Positions 17,678-26,095 of a stretch of 64,000 nucleotides of DNA are shown here, one piece after another. The stretch is from the NCBI RefSeq assembly GCF_900496975.1, contig NZ_UFQC01000002.1, forward strand, positions 186,001 to 250,000. Direction: 5' to 3'. A model generated the notes under the pieces. That model made no database searches and was not told the DNA's origin. It saw only the letters and a list, made by a program, of their open reading frames with translations. The position numbers and the translations under genes were made by a program. Each line of letters starts with the position of its first letter. The stretch's first letter is position 1. This stretch comes from Achromobacter veterisilvae (GTDB lineage: Bacteria; Pseudomonadota; Gammaproteobacteria; Burkholderiales; Burkholderiaceae_B).

Positions 17678-18129
17678 CCCAGCCCGCCCTCGAACGATTC
17701 CTGACCTATCGCCTGCACGCGCTCAACAAGATCACGGATCGGGACACGAATCGCGCCTACCTGGCCGACTGCGGCATCCCGCTGGGCGAAGCGCGCTGCC
17801 TGGCGGCCATCGGCCGCTATGCCCCCTTGTCCGTCAACGACCTGGCGCGCGCGGCCAACCTGAACAAGGGCCAGGCCAGCCGCTCGGCACAGGCGCTGGT
17901 CGAACGCGGCCTGGTCGAGAAAAGCCATTCCGCGTCGGACGGGCGCGGCGTGGTGCTGGCGCCGACCCAGGCGGGCATTGCCCAGTACCAGCGCATCATC
18001 GGCCTGATCGCCCGCCGCAACGAGGAAATCTTCGGCTGCCTGAGCGCGGACGAGCAGCGGCTCCTGGGCGGCATGCTGGACCGTCTGATCGGGCACCTGC
18101 AGGCCGGTACGGACCACGAGGAAGACTGA
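17674..18129 (+). CDS. MarR-family transcriptional regulator
   Basis: A 151-residue winged-helix regulator starting at a GTG that overlaps the previous stop by four bases. The recognition region LSVNDLARAANLNKGQASRSAQALVERGLVEKSHSASDGRG (quoted only in part: KGQASRSAQALVERGLVEK) is the typical MarR HTH plus wing. It is the last gene of the monooxygenase operon and the likely ligand-responsive repressor of the paired boxes at 15763-15808. It is convergent with phhB, 4 bp away. Confidence 0.92.
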   Translation: MTQPALERFLTYRLHALNKITDRDTNRAYLADCGIPLGEARCLAAIGRYAPLSVNDLARAANLNKGQASRSAQALVERGLVEKSHSASDGRGVVLAPTQAGIAQYQRIIGLIARRNEEIFGCLSADEQRLLGGMLDRLIGHLQAGTDHEED

Positions 18130-18133
18130 ACCG

Positions 18134-18460
18134 TCAGGCCCCGGCCTTCGGCGCGGTCGCGCCCAGTTGCGCGGCGGCCTCGTCCATGAACTGCGCCATG
18201 CGCACGTCCAATTCGGTCACGCCGCCCGCGTCATGGGTGGTCAAGACCACGTCCACGCGGTTGTAGACATTGGTCCATTCGGGGTGGTGGTTCAGTTTTT
18301 CCGCGAACATCGCCACGCGCGCCATGAAACCGAAAGCGGCGTTGAAATTGGCGAAGCGGAAGCGCTTCTCGATGGCGTCGCGCATCGCCACCGCCTGCCA
18401 GCCGGACAATGCGGCCACGGCGGTATCGGTGCCGACACGGGCGGGAGGAAACATGCTCAT
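18134..18460 (-). CDS. phhB: Pterin-4a-carbinolamine dehydratase
   Basis: Dehydrates the pterin carbinolamine formed by aromatic amino acid hydroxylases. The 108-residue product carries the [20 protein letters not shown] active-site block with the catalytic histidine pair, then TELD. I place the start at the ATG at 18460, which has GGAG ten bases upstream; an ATG two codons later is possible. No phenylalanine hydroxylase gene is in the window, so the hydroxylase partner must be elsewhere or this copy has another role. Confidence 0.92.
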   Translation of the reverse strand: MSMFPPARVGTDTAVAALSGWQAVAMRDAIEKRFRFANFNAAFGFMARVAMFAEKLNHHPEWTNVYNRVDVVLTTHDAGGVTELDVRMAQFMDEAAAQLGATAPKAGA

Positions 18461-18489
18461 GGCGGACTCCAAAAAAATGCCCCCACGCC

Positions 18490-18567
18490 GCACACGCTAC
18501 GCGTGCTTGCTGCCCCCCAAGGGGGCGTTTTTGTCTTGGGGCGGCCCGGCGACAAAAAGTCCCCCCT
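18490..18567. repeat. Intergenic cluster of nested inverted repeats
   Basis: Three dyads lie together: CACGC-TAC-GCGTG (18493-18505), GCCCCCC/GGGGGC around 18512-18526, and a 15-bp pair GGGGGCGTTTTTGTC (18521-18535) with GACAAAAAGTCCCCC (18551-18565), two mismatches. The region lies between phhB and the OmpA-like lipoprotein. It may terminate the lipoprotein transcript and resembles dispersed intergenic repeats of betaproteobacteria, but I cannot search the genome. Confidence 0.6.
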
Positions 18568-18627
18568 CGCCGAGAAGACGGCGGCGCGATGCGCCAGCCG
18601 CCTTGAACACGGGGACCAGGACCTGGA

Positions 18628-19275
18628 TTACTGCTTCACCGCGTAAAGGTAGATCTCCACCCGCCGGTTCAGCGCGCGGCCTTCGGCGGTCGCATTATCG
18701 CCGATGGGGTCGTTCGGGCCGCGCCCTTCCACGGACAGGCGGCCGGCGGCCACGCCCTGCTTGCTCAGGTAGTCGGTCACGCTCTTGGCCCGGTTGACGG
18801 AAAGCGTCTGGTTGTGCGCCAGCGCGCCCGTGCTGTCGGTATGCCCGACGACCTTCGCCCGCAGTTCGGGGTGCTGGTTGAGCGAACGCGCCACGCTGTC
18901 CAGCACGGGCAGCAGGGCGGGCTTGAGCTGCGTCTTGTCGGTATCGAACGACACGCCGCTGGGAATATTGACCTTCAGGCTGCCGTCCGGCATTTCCACC
19001 ACGTCGATCCCCAGCGAAGACGCGCCCGAATTCTGCACGTCTTCCTTGACGACCTTCCAGTTGTAACCGACCAGCCCGCCCGCCACCGCGCCGATGCCGG
19101 CGCCGATGGCCGCGCCCGTGCCGTGGCCGATCAAGGCGCCGAGCCCCGCGCCGATTGCCGCTCCGGCGCCCGTTCCCACGGCGGTATTGGTCTGCTGCTG
19201 CGTGGCGCACCCCGCCAGCAACGCCCCCGATGCCGCGACAATTGCGATACGGTTGAATATTGTTCTTGAACGCAT
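18628..19275 (-). CDS. OmpA-family lipoprotein with glycine-zipper domain
   Basis: A 215-residue outer-membrane lipoprotein. The signal peptide ends in the lipobox LLAGC (Cys about 23). A glycine zipper follows (about residues 33-70, repeats of GAxIGAGxGA), then the OmpA C-terminal peptidoglycan-binding domain (about 100-215) with VVGHTDSTG, LSVNRAKSVTDYL and NRRVEIYL. The layout matches YiaD-type proteins. The ATG at 19275 has GGAGG seven bases upstream; an earlier in-frame start at 19287 lacks one. It probably stabilises the outer membrane-peptidoglycan link. Confidence 0.92.
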   Translation of the reverse strand: MRSRTIFNRIAIVAASGALLAGCATQQQTNTAVGTGAGAAIGAGLGALIGHGTGAAIGAGIGAVAGGLVGYNWKVVKEDVQNSGASSLGIDVVEMPDGSLKVNIPSGVSFDTDKTQLKPALLPVLDSVARSLNQHPELRAKVVGHTDSTGALAHNQTLSVNRAKSVTDYLSKQGVAAGRLSVEGRGPNDPIGDNATAEGRALNRRVEIYLYAVKQ

Positions 19276-19399
19276 GGCAACCTCCACTATCCCGTCGGTA
19301 TGCCGGAATATTCCGGCCAGCCCATGCTAGCAAGCGCTGGCGCGGCGACCCGCAACATTTTGTACTGCCCGGGCCGGGGTTCGCGGCGGCGCAATCCGG

Positions 19400-20056
19400 T
19401 CAACCCGCGTTGAACCGGGCCAGCCAGGGCAGCGCGTCCTCGAGCCGGGGGGACTCCCGTTCCGGCCGCGCCGCCCCGTCCGGCAGGGACAGCCCGGCCC
19501 GGTTGTGCCAATAGGTGCGCAGCCCCACCTTGCCGGTGCCGAACATGTCGTAGCCGGACCCGGCGATGAAGGCGGCCTGCGACGCTTCCGCCTGCAGGCG
19601 CGCCAGGGCCAGCGCATAGGGACGCGGATCCGGCTTGTAGTAGCCGGCTTCCTCGGACGTCACCACCACGTCCCAGTCCACGCCCAGCAGGCGGGCCGCG
19701 CGGCGCCCCAGCCGGTCCGAACAGTTGGTCACCACGCCCAATCGGCAATGCGGACGCAGCGCCTGCAGCAACTCGTGCGCCCCATCCCAGGCCGGCAGTT
19801 CGTCCCACAGGGCCTCCAGCGCCGCCGGCGCCGAGCCGGGCAAGCCCACCGCCGACGCGGCCTCCTGCATCAATTGCTCGTAGGGCCGATAGGCGCCGCA
19901 ACCGTAGGTGCGGCGCAGGTAATCCGCGCGCCAGGCCCGGCCGGCGGCCTCGGAGCCCGCCGCGCGGTTCCAGACCGTCCAGGAATCGAGCAAGGCGGTA
20001 AGCAGATCGAACAGCACGGCGCGGGGGTAGGCGGAAGTAACGGCGGGGCTGGACAT
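19400..20056 (-). CDS. HAD-superfamily hydrolase, haloacid dehalogenase type II-like
   Basis: A 218-residue cytosolic HAD protein. Motif I is VLFDLLTALLDSW, with the nucleophile Asp and a second Asp at a slightly unusual spacing of the family DxxGTL pattern; motif II is VVTNCSD, motif III the lysine in YYKPDPRPY, and motif IV AGSGYDMFG. The cap domain lies between motifs I and II. The ATG at 20056 is chosen because homologous sequence starts there; longer upstream readings are not supported. The substrate is unknown. Confidence 0.85.
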   Translation of the reverse strand: MSSPAVTSAYPRAVLFDLLTALLDSWTVWNRAAGSEAAGRAWRADYLRRTYGCGAYRPYEQLMQEAASAVGLPGSAPAALEALWDELPAWDGAHELLQALRPHCRLGVVTNCSDRLGRRAARLLGVDWDVVVTSEEAGYYKPDPRPYALALARLQAEASQAAFIAGSGYDMFGTGKVGLRTYWHNRAGLSLPDGAARPERESPRLEDALPWLARFNAG

Positions 20057-20419
20057 TCGGCGCTCTCTCGGAATGACGATGGGGCCACTATAAATAGTCC
20101 CGCGCCCGCCGTGATTCACGGCCCGTTTACCCATACTTAAGCCGCACCTTAATACGCCACGCTCGGCGCAGCCGGCGTTCCCTTCCATCGTACCGGGCTG
20201 CAAGCGCCTCGAATGAACAGGGTTGCGTCCAGGCAAGCCGCAGGAATCGAGCCCACAAAATCAGACGAGTCCGATATTCAGCGCGCAGGCATCTGTGGTC
20301 TATTGCTGGTCAAAACCTCGATACCCCGCGAATCGATGCGATTGCCATCGCCGCCGCGGCGCGATCAGCAGTCCGCCAGTTCGGCAGGCGGTTTCGCACT
20401 CATCCGTGGACCAGCATTC
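20057..20419. other. Intergenic stretch without a recognisable gene
   Basis: This 363-bp gap lies between the divergent HAD hydrolase and the lipoprotein-FKBP pair and must contain both promoters. An AT-rich patch (CTATAAATAG, about 20088-20097) could be part of the HAD promoter. I found no convincing RNA gene, repeat or coding sequence; the open frame from 20213 running into the lipoprotein has no family features. Confidence 0.5.
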
Positions 20420-20788
20420 ATGAAATTTCTCCCAGCCGGTGCAGCCATTCTGTCTGCCGCGTTAGCCCTGGCAGGCTGTAGCGCCCGCCCCACCGCCGTC
20501 GTCGCCAAGAACAGCGATGCCATCGACAAGAACCAGCAGTGCTACCAGGAATTTTCCGCGCTGAGGCAGTTGAACCCGGACGCCTACGAAACCTACAGGG
20601 CCCAGCTCGCCGCCATCAACGAAAACTACGTTCTCTACAAATCCAACGCTTCGGCAATCGACGGCAAGGCGGCCGAAGTCATGCAGACCGAAATCGACAG
20701 GGTGCTTTCCCTGGTGTGCTTCCGCATCAACAACGCCATCTATTCCAACATGATGCAGCGTGCGCAGGGCCTGCACAACCAGCTATGA
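20420..20788 (+). CDS. Small lipoprotein of unknown function
   Basis: A 122-residue protein starting at the ATG at 20420, with a signal peptide and lipobox ALAGC placing the lipidated Cys near residue 20. The mature part is helical and hydrophilic, with two further cysteines (about residues 41 and 101) that could form a disulfide. I do not recognise a family. It overlaps the next start by four bases (ATGA), so the two products are made together and probably act together at the envelope. Confidence 0.8.
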   Translation: MKFLPAGAAILSAALALAGCSARPTAVVAKNSDAIDKNQQCYQEFSALRQLNPDAYETYRAQLAAINENYVLYKSNASAIDGKAAEVMQTEIDRVLSLVCFRINNAIYSNMMQRAQGLHNQL

Positions 20789-21906
20789 GAAAACCTATCG
20801 GCACCGCGCTGTGCTGCGCGCTCGTGTTTTCCGGTGCAAAGGCATCCGCTTCCGAAACCAGCCTGCTGGATAGGTTGGTGGAAGAGAGAATCATCGGCAG
20901 CGATTCCCATCGCCGCTCGATCCCAGCGCCTGTCCCCGCGCCCGCGCCGCAGCAGGCGGCCGGGCAAATCGGCGAATTGACCCAGCAATTGAACGACGCG
21001 CTGGCGCAAAAGCACGCGCTCGAGAACGAACTTGCCGCCTTGCGGGCGGCGGCTGACAACCGCCCCGCCCATTACGCATCCGAAGAGGGATCCGACGCGG
21101 CCGGGAAGGAAATCATCGGCCTGAACAAGCAGGTCGCCGAGCTGCTCGCGCAAAACCAGATCCTGGCGCAGCAGCGCGAGGAACAGGAACGGGCGCTGGC
21201 GGACTTGCGCAAGGCCAACCAGCAGGCCGGCGAAAAGCTGGCCTCGCAACAGGCCGGCCAAGCAAAGGGAGAAAGCCCGGGCCCGGCAAGGCGTGTCACC
21301 ATCGACAACGCAGCCCCGAAGGATGTCCGCATCAGCTACGCGCTGGGCGCCTGGTACGGAGACAGCGCGCCGCAGGAAACACAAAAGCTGCTATCCATCG
21401 GCAGGAAGCTGGACCTGCCCGCGTTCGCGCAGGGATTCAACGACAGGGTCGCCAACAGCATGCAGTTGCCGCAGGACAAGGTTTCCGCCGAGCTTGCCAG
21501 CGTGGGCCAGCAGTTGGATGCCGCCATGCTGTCCAAGAACGAAAAGCTGAGCAAGACCCTGCTGGCGGAGGCCGCGAAAGAAAAAGACGCCGTCAAGATG
21601 CCGGACGGCACCGTGTATCGCATCCTGAAGAAGGGCAAGCCGCCCATGGTGACCGCCCAAACCGAAATCCTCTTCGAACTGGAAGAAAAGCTGAGCTCCG
21701 GCGAAGTGCTTTCCACCCGGGAAGAGGCCACCAGCAAGGTCGCGGATCTGCCGCCGGCATTCCAGGCAGCCGTCATTCAGCTAGGGCTGGGCGGCTCCGC
21801 GAAATTCCACATCCCGGCGAAGCTGATTGACGGCGGCTCGGGCAACAGCGGCATTCCGCCCGGAGCGATCTCGATCATGACGATCAAGATCGTCGGAATC
21901 AAGTAA
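20785..21906 (+). CDS. Exported coiled-coil protein with FKBP-type domain
   Basis: A 373-residue protein with a signal peptide ending near AKASA, a Pro/Ala-rich linker (about 46-56), a coiled coil (about 60-155), an FKBP N-terminal dimerisation-type segment (about 170-265; ISYALGAWYGDS...FAQGFNDRV) and a C-terminal FKBP-like domain (about 270-373) ending MTIKIVGIK. It resembles Mip/FkpA in order but has an added coiled coil. In the FKBP domain the usual aromatic and YxG active-site signature is poorly conserved, so isomerase activity is doubtful. Translationally coupled to the lipoprotein before it; convergent with the TonB receptor. Confidence 0.78.
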   Translation: MRKPIGTALCCALVFSGAKASASETSLLDRLVEERIIGSDSHRRSIPAPVPAPAPQQAAGQIGELTQQLNDALAQKHALENELAALRAAADNRPAHYASEEGSDAAGKEIIGLNKQVAELLAQNQILAQQREEQERALADLRKANQQAGEKLASQQAGQAKGESPGPARRVTIDNAAPKDVRISYALGAWYGDSAPQETQKLLSIGRKLDLPAFAQGFNDRVANSMQLPQDKVSAELASVGQQLDAAMLSKNEKLSKTLLAEAAKEKDAVKMPDGTVYRILKKGKPPMVTAQTEILFELEEKLSSGEVLSTREEATSKVADLPPAFQAAVIQLGLGGSAKFHIPAKLIDGGSGNSGIPPGAISIMTIKIVGIK

Positions 21907-21933
21907 GGCGCCCCTCCCGCCCGAGGCCAGGCG

Positions 21934-24363
21934 CTACCACCGATACGCCACCCGCGCCATGACGGTCCGCTCCAGGCCGTAATAGCAGTTGGTCACGCTG
22001 TCGCAAGCCGCCACATAACGCTTGTCGAACAGGTTGCTGGCGTTCAGCGAGAACTGGTAGCGCCCCATGTCGTAGCGCAGCGCGGCGTCGACCAGCGTGT
22101 AGGCGGGCACGCGCACGGCGTCGGGAATGTCGTTGGTCGACCCCATGTAGCGCACGCCCGCGCCGAACCACAGGCCAGCCAGCGGTCCGGTCGCCGACAG
22201 GCGGTAATCGGCCCACAGCGACGCCATGTGGTCGGGAATGTAGGGCGGACGCTTGCCCCGGTTGACCGCGGTTTCCGCGGCCTTGGTGACCTTCACGTCG
22301 GTGTACGTATAGGACGCAAGGAGGTTCAACTGGGGCGTGACCTCCCAGGTACCCTCCAGCTCGATGCCCCGCGAACGGATTTCGCCGGTCTGCACGCTGA
22401 AACCGGGATGGTCCAGGTCCGCCGTCGAAACGTTGGTCTGCCGCAAGTCGAAGAGCGAGATCTGAGCAAAGCTGCGGGCGCCGTTCGGCTGGTACTTCAG
22501 GCCGATCTCGTACTGCTTGCCGCGCGTGGGCTCGAACGGCGTGCCGCCGTAGCCCGCGCCCGCGACCGGCTCGAACGACTCGGTGTACGAGGCGTAGGGC
22601 GCCAGGCCGTTGTCGGCCAGGTAGACCAGGCCGACCTTGCCGCTGAACTGTTCATCGTCCGTGCGCGTCGTCGTCTCCGCGCCGGTGCGCAGAATGGTCT
22701 CGCCCGTGGTGGAACGCGCCCAATCGTAGCGGCCGGCCAGTTGCAGGACCCATTTGTCGTAGAACTTGATCTGGTCCTGCGCATAAAGACCGAACTGCCG
22801 GCGCACCTGGTCGGTGTCGTTGGACGCCTGCGGCGTTGCGCCGGGGAACGGGCGCCCGTAAGCCGGATCCCAGGCGTCGATCGGGTCCACCGCGGCGGTG
22901 CGCAAGCCGTAGAGCCGGTCGAAGCGCGACTCCTGGTAGTCGGCGCCCAGCAGCAGCGTGTGCGCCACCTGCCCGTGCTTCAGGTTGAACTGGGCCTGGT
23001 TGTCGACCGAGAACAGGTGGAAGCCTTCCTTGCTGACCAGCGAGATGCGGCGCAGGTCCGTGTAGGGCTCGCGCGTCTGCACCCAGCCGCCGTTCGCGCC
23101 CAGGCTGCGGTAGTCGACGTCCAGCGTCGAATAGCGCAGATTCTGGCGCAGGGTCAGTTGGTCGCTGACCCGATACTCGGCCAGGTAGCCGATCTGCGCC
23201 TTGCGCCGGTCGGTCTTGTCGAAGGACGGATCGCCCGTGAAGAAGTCCACAGGAATATGGCCGTTGGCGACGGACCAGAGCGTGCCCGCGGCCGGCAGGA
23301 AGTTGGCGGTATTGCCGGTGCGGTCGCGCTGATACTGCGCCAGCAGCGTGATCGACGTATCGGCGCTCGGCCGCCACGCGAGCGACGGCGCGAGCAACAC
23401 GCGGTCGTCGTCGACGTGATCGGTCTGCGTGCCGCCCTCGCGCCCCACCGCGGTCAGGCGGTAGAGCCAGCGGCCGTCTTCGTCCAGGGGGCCGGTGAAG
23501 TCGCCGGAGATCTGCTTGCGGTCGAAGCTGCCGTACTGCACCGCCAGCTCGCCGCTGCGCGTGTCCAGCGGACGCTTGCTGACCTGGTTGACGAGGCCGC
23601 CGGGCACGGTCTGGCCGTACAGCACCGACGAAGGGCCGCGCAGGACTTCCAGGCGTTCAAGCGTATAGGGATCGACCTCCCAGCCGCCGTAGCCGCCCGA
23701 GTAGGCCAGTTTCAGGCCGTCGAGGTACTGGCCATTGTTGGCGACGTTGAAACCGCGCACATAGTAGGTGCCGCGGCGCGTGTCGTAGATGGGCTCGGTG
23801 CGCACCCCGGCGCTGTAGCGCAGGGCCTCGTCCACGCGGTTGGCGCCCTGCGCCGCCATTTGCGCCTGCGTGATGACGCTGATGGACTGCGGCGTCTCGA
23901 TGAGCGGAGTATCGGTCTTGGTGGCCGTGGCGCTCCGGCGCGCCACGTAGCCGTCGACCGGCCCCCAGGCCTGTTCGCCGCTGCCGTGCACGGTGATCGG
24001 ATCCAGCGTGCTAGCCGGGACGCCGGGCGCGCGCCGGAGCGTGTAGCCGGCCCCGCCGCGCGCGACCGCTTCCAGCCCGGTGCCGGCCAGCAGGCCCGCG
24101 AAGGCCTGCCTGGGCGTGAGCGTGCCCGACAGGCCCGCGCTTTGCAGCCCGGCCGTCAGCGCCGGGTCGAAGGACAAGGTCAGCCCCGCCTGTTCGGCGT
24201 AGCGGTTCAGTGCCGACGTGAGCGGGCCCGCCGGAACCTCGACGGCGCGCGCGGCGGCGGCGGGCGCCCCCGAGGGCTGGGCCCAGACGGGATGGACGGC
24301 GGCCAGCGCGGCCGCGAGGGACAGCGCGCGCAATGCGCGCGCGGTGGTGTGGGAATGACTCAT
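21934..24363 (-). CDS. TonB-dependent siderophore receptor with N-terminal signalling domain
   Basis: An 809-residue outer-membrane receptor. A signal peptide ends near PVWAQ; a secretin/TonB short N-terminal (STN) signalling domain follows (about 45-100), then the plug (about 145-260, with IETPQSISVITQAQM and LERLEVLRGPSSVLYGQ) and a 22-strand barrel ending in aromatic MARVAYRW. The STN domain is what contacts FecR to switch on the adjacent sigma factor. It is the third gene of the fecI-fecR-receptor operon. The sequence is of the FpvA/FhuE ferri-siderophore class; the siderophore is unknown. Longer in-frame openings upstream run antisense to nothing useful and are rejected. Confidence 0.94.
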   Translation of the reverse strand: MSHSHTTARALRALSLAAALAAVHPVWAQPSGAPAAAARAVEVPAGPLTSALNRYAEQAGLTLSFDPALTAGLQSAGLSGTLTPRQAFAGLLAGTGLEAVARGGAGYTLRRAPGVPASTLDPITVHGSGEQAWGPVDGYVARRSATATKTDTPLIETPQSISVITQAQMAAQGANRVDEALRYSAGVRTEPIYDTRRGTYYVRGFNVANNGQYLDGLKLAYSGGYGGWEVDPYTLERLEVLRGPSSVLYGQTVPGGLVNQVSKRPLDTRSGELAVQYGSFDRKQISGDFTGPLDEDGRWLYRLTAVGREGGTQTDHVDDDRVLLAPSLAWRPSADTSITLLAQYQRDRTGNTANFLPAAGTLWSVANGHIPVDFFTGDPSFDKTDRRKAQIGYLAEYRVSDQLTLRQNLRYSTLDVDYRSLGANGGWVQTREPYTDLRRISLVSKEGFHLFSVDNQAQFNLKHGQVAHTLLLGADYQESRFDRLYGLRTAAVDPIDAWDPAYGRPFPGATPQASNDTDQVRRQFGLYAQDQIKFYDKWVLQLAGRYDWARSTTGETILRTGAETTTRTDDEQFSGKVGLVYLADNGLAPYASYTESFEPVAGAGYGGTPFEPTRGKQYEIGLKYQPNGARSFAQISLFDLRQTNVSTADLDHPGFSVQTGEIRSRGIELEGTWEVTPQLNLLASYTYTDVKVTKAAETAVNRGKRPPYIPDHMASLWADYRLSATGPLAGLWFGAGVRYMGSTNDIPDAVRVPAYTLVDAALRYDMGRYQFSLNASNLFDKRYVAACDSVTNCYYGLERTVMARVAYRW

Positions 24364-24449
24364 GAGCGGACGATCCTCTCCAGTTTGACGACTTCTCATG
24401 AGTGATGACGAAGCAAACCGCGAAAGGGACAGCGGAGACAGGTTTTTTT

Positions 24450-25418
24450 TCAGCGCCGCCGCACAATGACCAGCCATGGCGTATACCGGCTGACCGCGAT
24501 TGGCAGGCTGGCCGCCAGCGAAGCCAGCGCCTGGTCGGGCGCTTCCAGCGGGAAGACCCCCGACACCCGCAGGCCGGCCAGGGCGCCCGCGTCGTATTGC
24601 AGACGTCCGGCACGGTAGCGGCCCAGTTCGGCCAGCACGTCGGCCAGCGGCTGGTTGTCCACCACCAGGCTGCGCCGGGTCCAGGCCAGCGCCTGTTCGG
24701 CGTCGACGGCCTCGGTCCCGCCGACCCGGCCGCCCGCCAGGCGCGCGCGCTGTCCCGCGGCCAGGTCGGCGCAAACCGGTTCGGGCGCCCGGGCGCAGGC
24801 GCGCACGCGGGATTCCGCCACGGTGACGTCGGTATGGCCGTCGCCGCGCCGCACGGCATAGCGCGTGCCCAGCGCCTGCGCGGTGCCGTCCGGCGTCTCC
24901 ACCACGAACGGCCGCCCCGCCGCCTCGTGCGCCACGTCCACCAGGATTTCGCCCTGCCGCAAGGTAATGAGGCGCCGGCGGGAATCGAAGCGCACGTCGA
25001 TCGCGGAATCGGTATTCAAGGTGATGCGGCTGTGGTCGTCCAGTTCGATGACGCGCCACTCGCCGACGCGGGTATGGTGATCGGCCAGAAGCCAGGCGGG
25101 CGGCGCCATGCGCCACAGGCCCACCCCGCAGATCAGCAGCGCGAGCGCGCTGGCGCCCAACGCGCGGCGGCTCGTCCGGCGCTTGCGCACCGCCTGTTCC
25201 AGGATGCGCCTGGCCGCGGCCGGCGAATCGAAGGCCGCGGCGCGGTCGAAATCGCCCCAGAGGGCCTCGAGCCGCCGGTACACCCGCTCGTGCTCCGGAT
25301 CGGCGGCGCGCCAGCGCAGACAGGCCTCGCGGTCGGCATCGCTGGCGCTTTCGTCGCGCAGCGTGGCCATCCATTGGGCGGCGTGCGCCAGCACGGAAGG
25401 AGCCGCCGCGGCCGTCAC
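24450..25418 (-). CDS. FecR-type anti-sigma regulator
   Basis: A 322-residue inner-membrane regulator. Its cytosolic N-terminal domain (DUF4880-like, about 10-60, with DREACLRWRAADPEHERVYRRLEALW shortened here to RWRAADPEHERVYRRLE) binds the sigma factor, a transmembrane helix at about 85-102 follows, and the periplasmic FecR domain contains LDDHSRITLNTDSAIDVRF and GEILVDV. The C-terminal region contacts the receptor signalling domain. The start is the GTG at 25418, which overlaps the sigma-factor stop by four bases (GTGA). Confidence 0.92.
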   Translation of the reverse strand: MTAAAAPSVLAHAAQWMATLRDESASDADREACLRWRAADPEHERVYRRLEALWGDFDRAAAFDSPAAARRILEQAVRKRRTSRRALGASALALLICGVGLWRMAPPAWLLADHHTRVGEWRVIELDDHSRITLNTDSAIDVRFDSRRRLITLRQGEILVDVAHEAAGRPFVVETPDGTAQALGTRYAVRRGDGHTDVTVAESRVRACARAPEPVCADLAAGQRARLAGGRVGGTEAVDAEQALAWTRRSLVVDNQPLADVLAELGRYRAGRLQYDAGALAGLRVSGVFPLEAPDQALASLAASLPIAVSRYTPWLVIVRRR

Positions 25419-25930
25419 GCCGCCTCCATCGCCAGATAGCAATGGGCAAGCGCGCGCGCGACGTACTGCTTCACCATGCTGGTGGACACGCCCAGTTCCG
25501 CGGCGATCTCGCCATAGCTCCAGCCATCGAGCCGATGCAGCAGGAACGCGCTGCGCGGCTTCGCGGGCAGCGTATCGAGCATGCGCGCCAGCCCCGCCAG
25601 GGCCTCGATGGTTTCAAGTAGCTGTTCCGGCGCGGGCGCCGCCTCGCCGCCGTGCAGAATGGCCCAGCTTTCCAGGCACGCCGCCTCGAGCTTGCGCCGC
25701 CTGGCGTCGTCGATCAGCAGGCGGGTCGCCGTGGTCGTGAGATAGGCGCGCGGCGTGCGGATGGCGGCCAGGTCATCGCGGCCGAGCAGCCGCAGGAACG
25801 TGTCCTGCGCGAAATCGGCCGCGTCGCAGGCGGAACCCAGCTTGCGGCGCAGCCAGCCGACCAGCCAGCCATGATGATCGCTGTACCAGGTCAACAAGGC
25901 CGCATGACGGGCGGTATCGGGCGGAGACAT
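25415..25930 (-). CDS. FecI-type ECF sigma factor
   Basis: A 171-residue extracytoplasmic-function sigma factor of the iron-starvation group. Region 2 (YSDHHGWLVGWLRRKLG and DFAQDTFLRLL) and region 4 (SYGEIAAELGVSTSMVKQYVARAL) are clear. It directs transcription of the receptor when FecR relays the ferri-siderophore signal. The ATG at 25930 is 27 bp from a predicted Fur box, so expression should rise when iron is scarce. Confidence 0.94.
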   Translation of the reverse strand: MSPPDTARHAALLTWYSDHHGWLVGWLRRKLGSACDAADFAQDTFLRLLGRDDLAAIRTPRAYLTTTATRLLIDDARRRKLEAACLESWAILHGGEAAPAPEQLLETIEALAGLARMLDTLPAKPRSAFLLHRLDGWSYGEIAAELGVSTSMVKQYVARALAHCYLAMEAA

Positions 25931-25956
25931 GGCGCGCGCGCTGGAATGGCTGGAAA

Positions 25957-25971
25957 TAAGAATGATTAGCA
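25957..25971 (-). promoter_or_regulatory. Putative Fur box for the first fecI operon
   Basis: Read on the minus strand the site is TGCTAATCATTCTTA, matching most of the 7-1-7 Fur consensus TGATAATNATTATCA. It lies 27-41 bp upstream of the sigma-factor start in an AT-rich patch unlike the surrounding GC-rich DNA. Confidence 0.7.
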
Positions 25972-26024
25972 ATAATAGCAAAGAACGCCACGTTCCAGGC
26001 TGCCAGTGCCACGCTGGCTGTTTA

Positions 26025-26052
26025 CAAAAAAAAGGCGCCGATCCGTCGGCGC
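26025..26052 (-). terminator. Intrinsic terminator ending the eight-gene minus-strand cluster
   Basis: On the minus strand the stem GCGCCG/CGGCGC (26047-26052 and 26035-26040) is followed by a run of eight T (26026-26033). It sits 43 bp after the stop of the dehydrogenase gene. Confidence 0.85.
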
Positions 26053-26095
26053 GGTCAACACCCATGCCATGCCTGCGCCGAGGGGTTGCCCGGCG

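Noticed and set aside
20213..20419. N-terminal extension of the small lipoprotein
   Set aside because: The signal peptide and lipobox begin at the ATG at 20420; the upstream part has no protein-like features.
24364..25449. Extension of the TonB receptor to over 1100 residues
   Set aside because: The extra part overlaps fecR in another frame; the signal peptide at the ATG at 24363 marks the real start.
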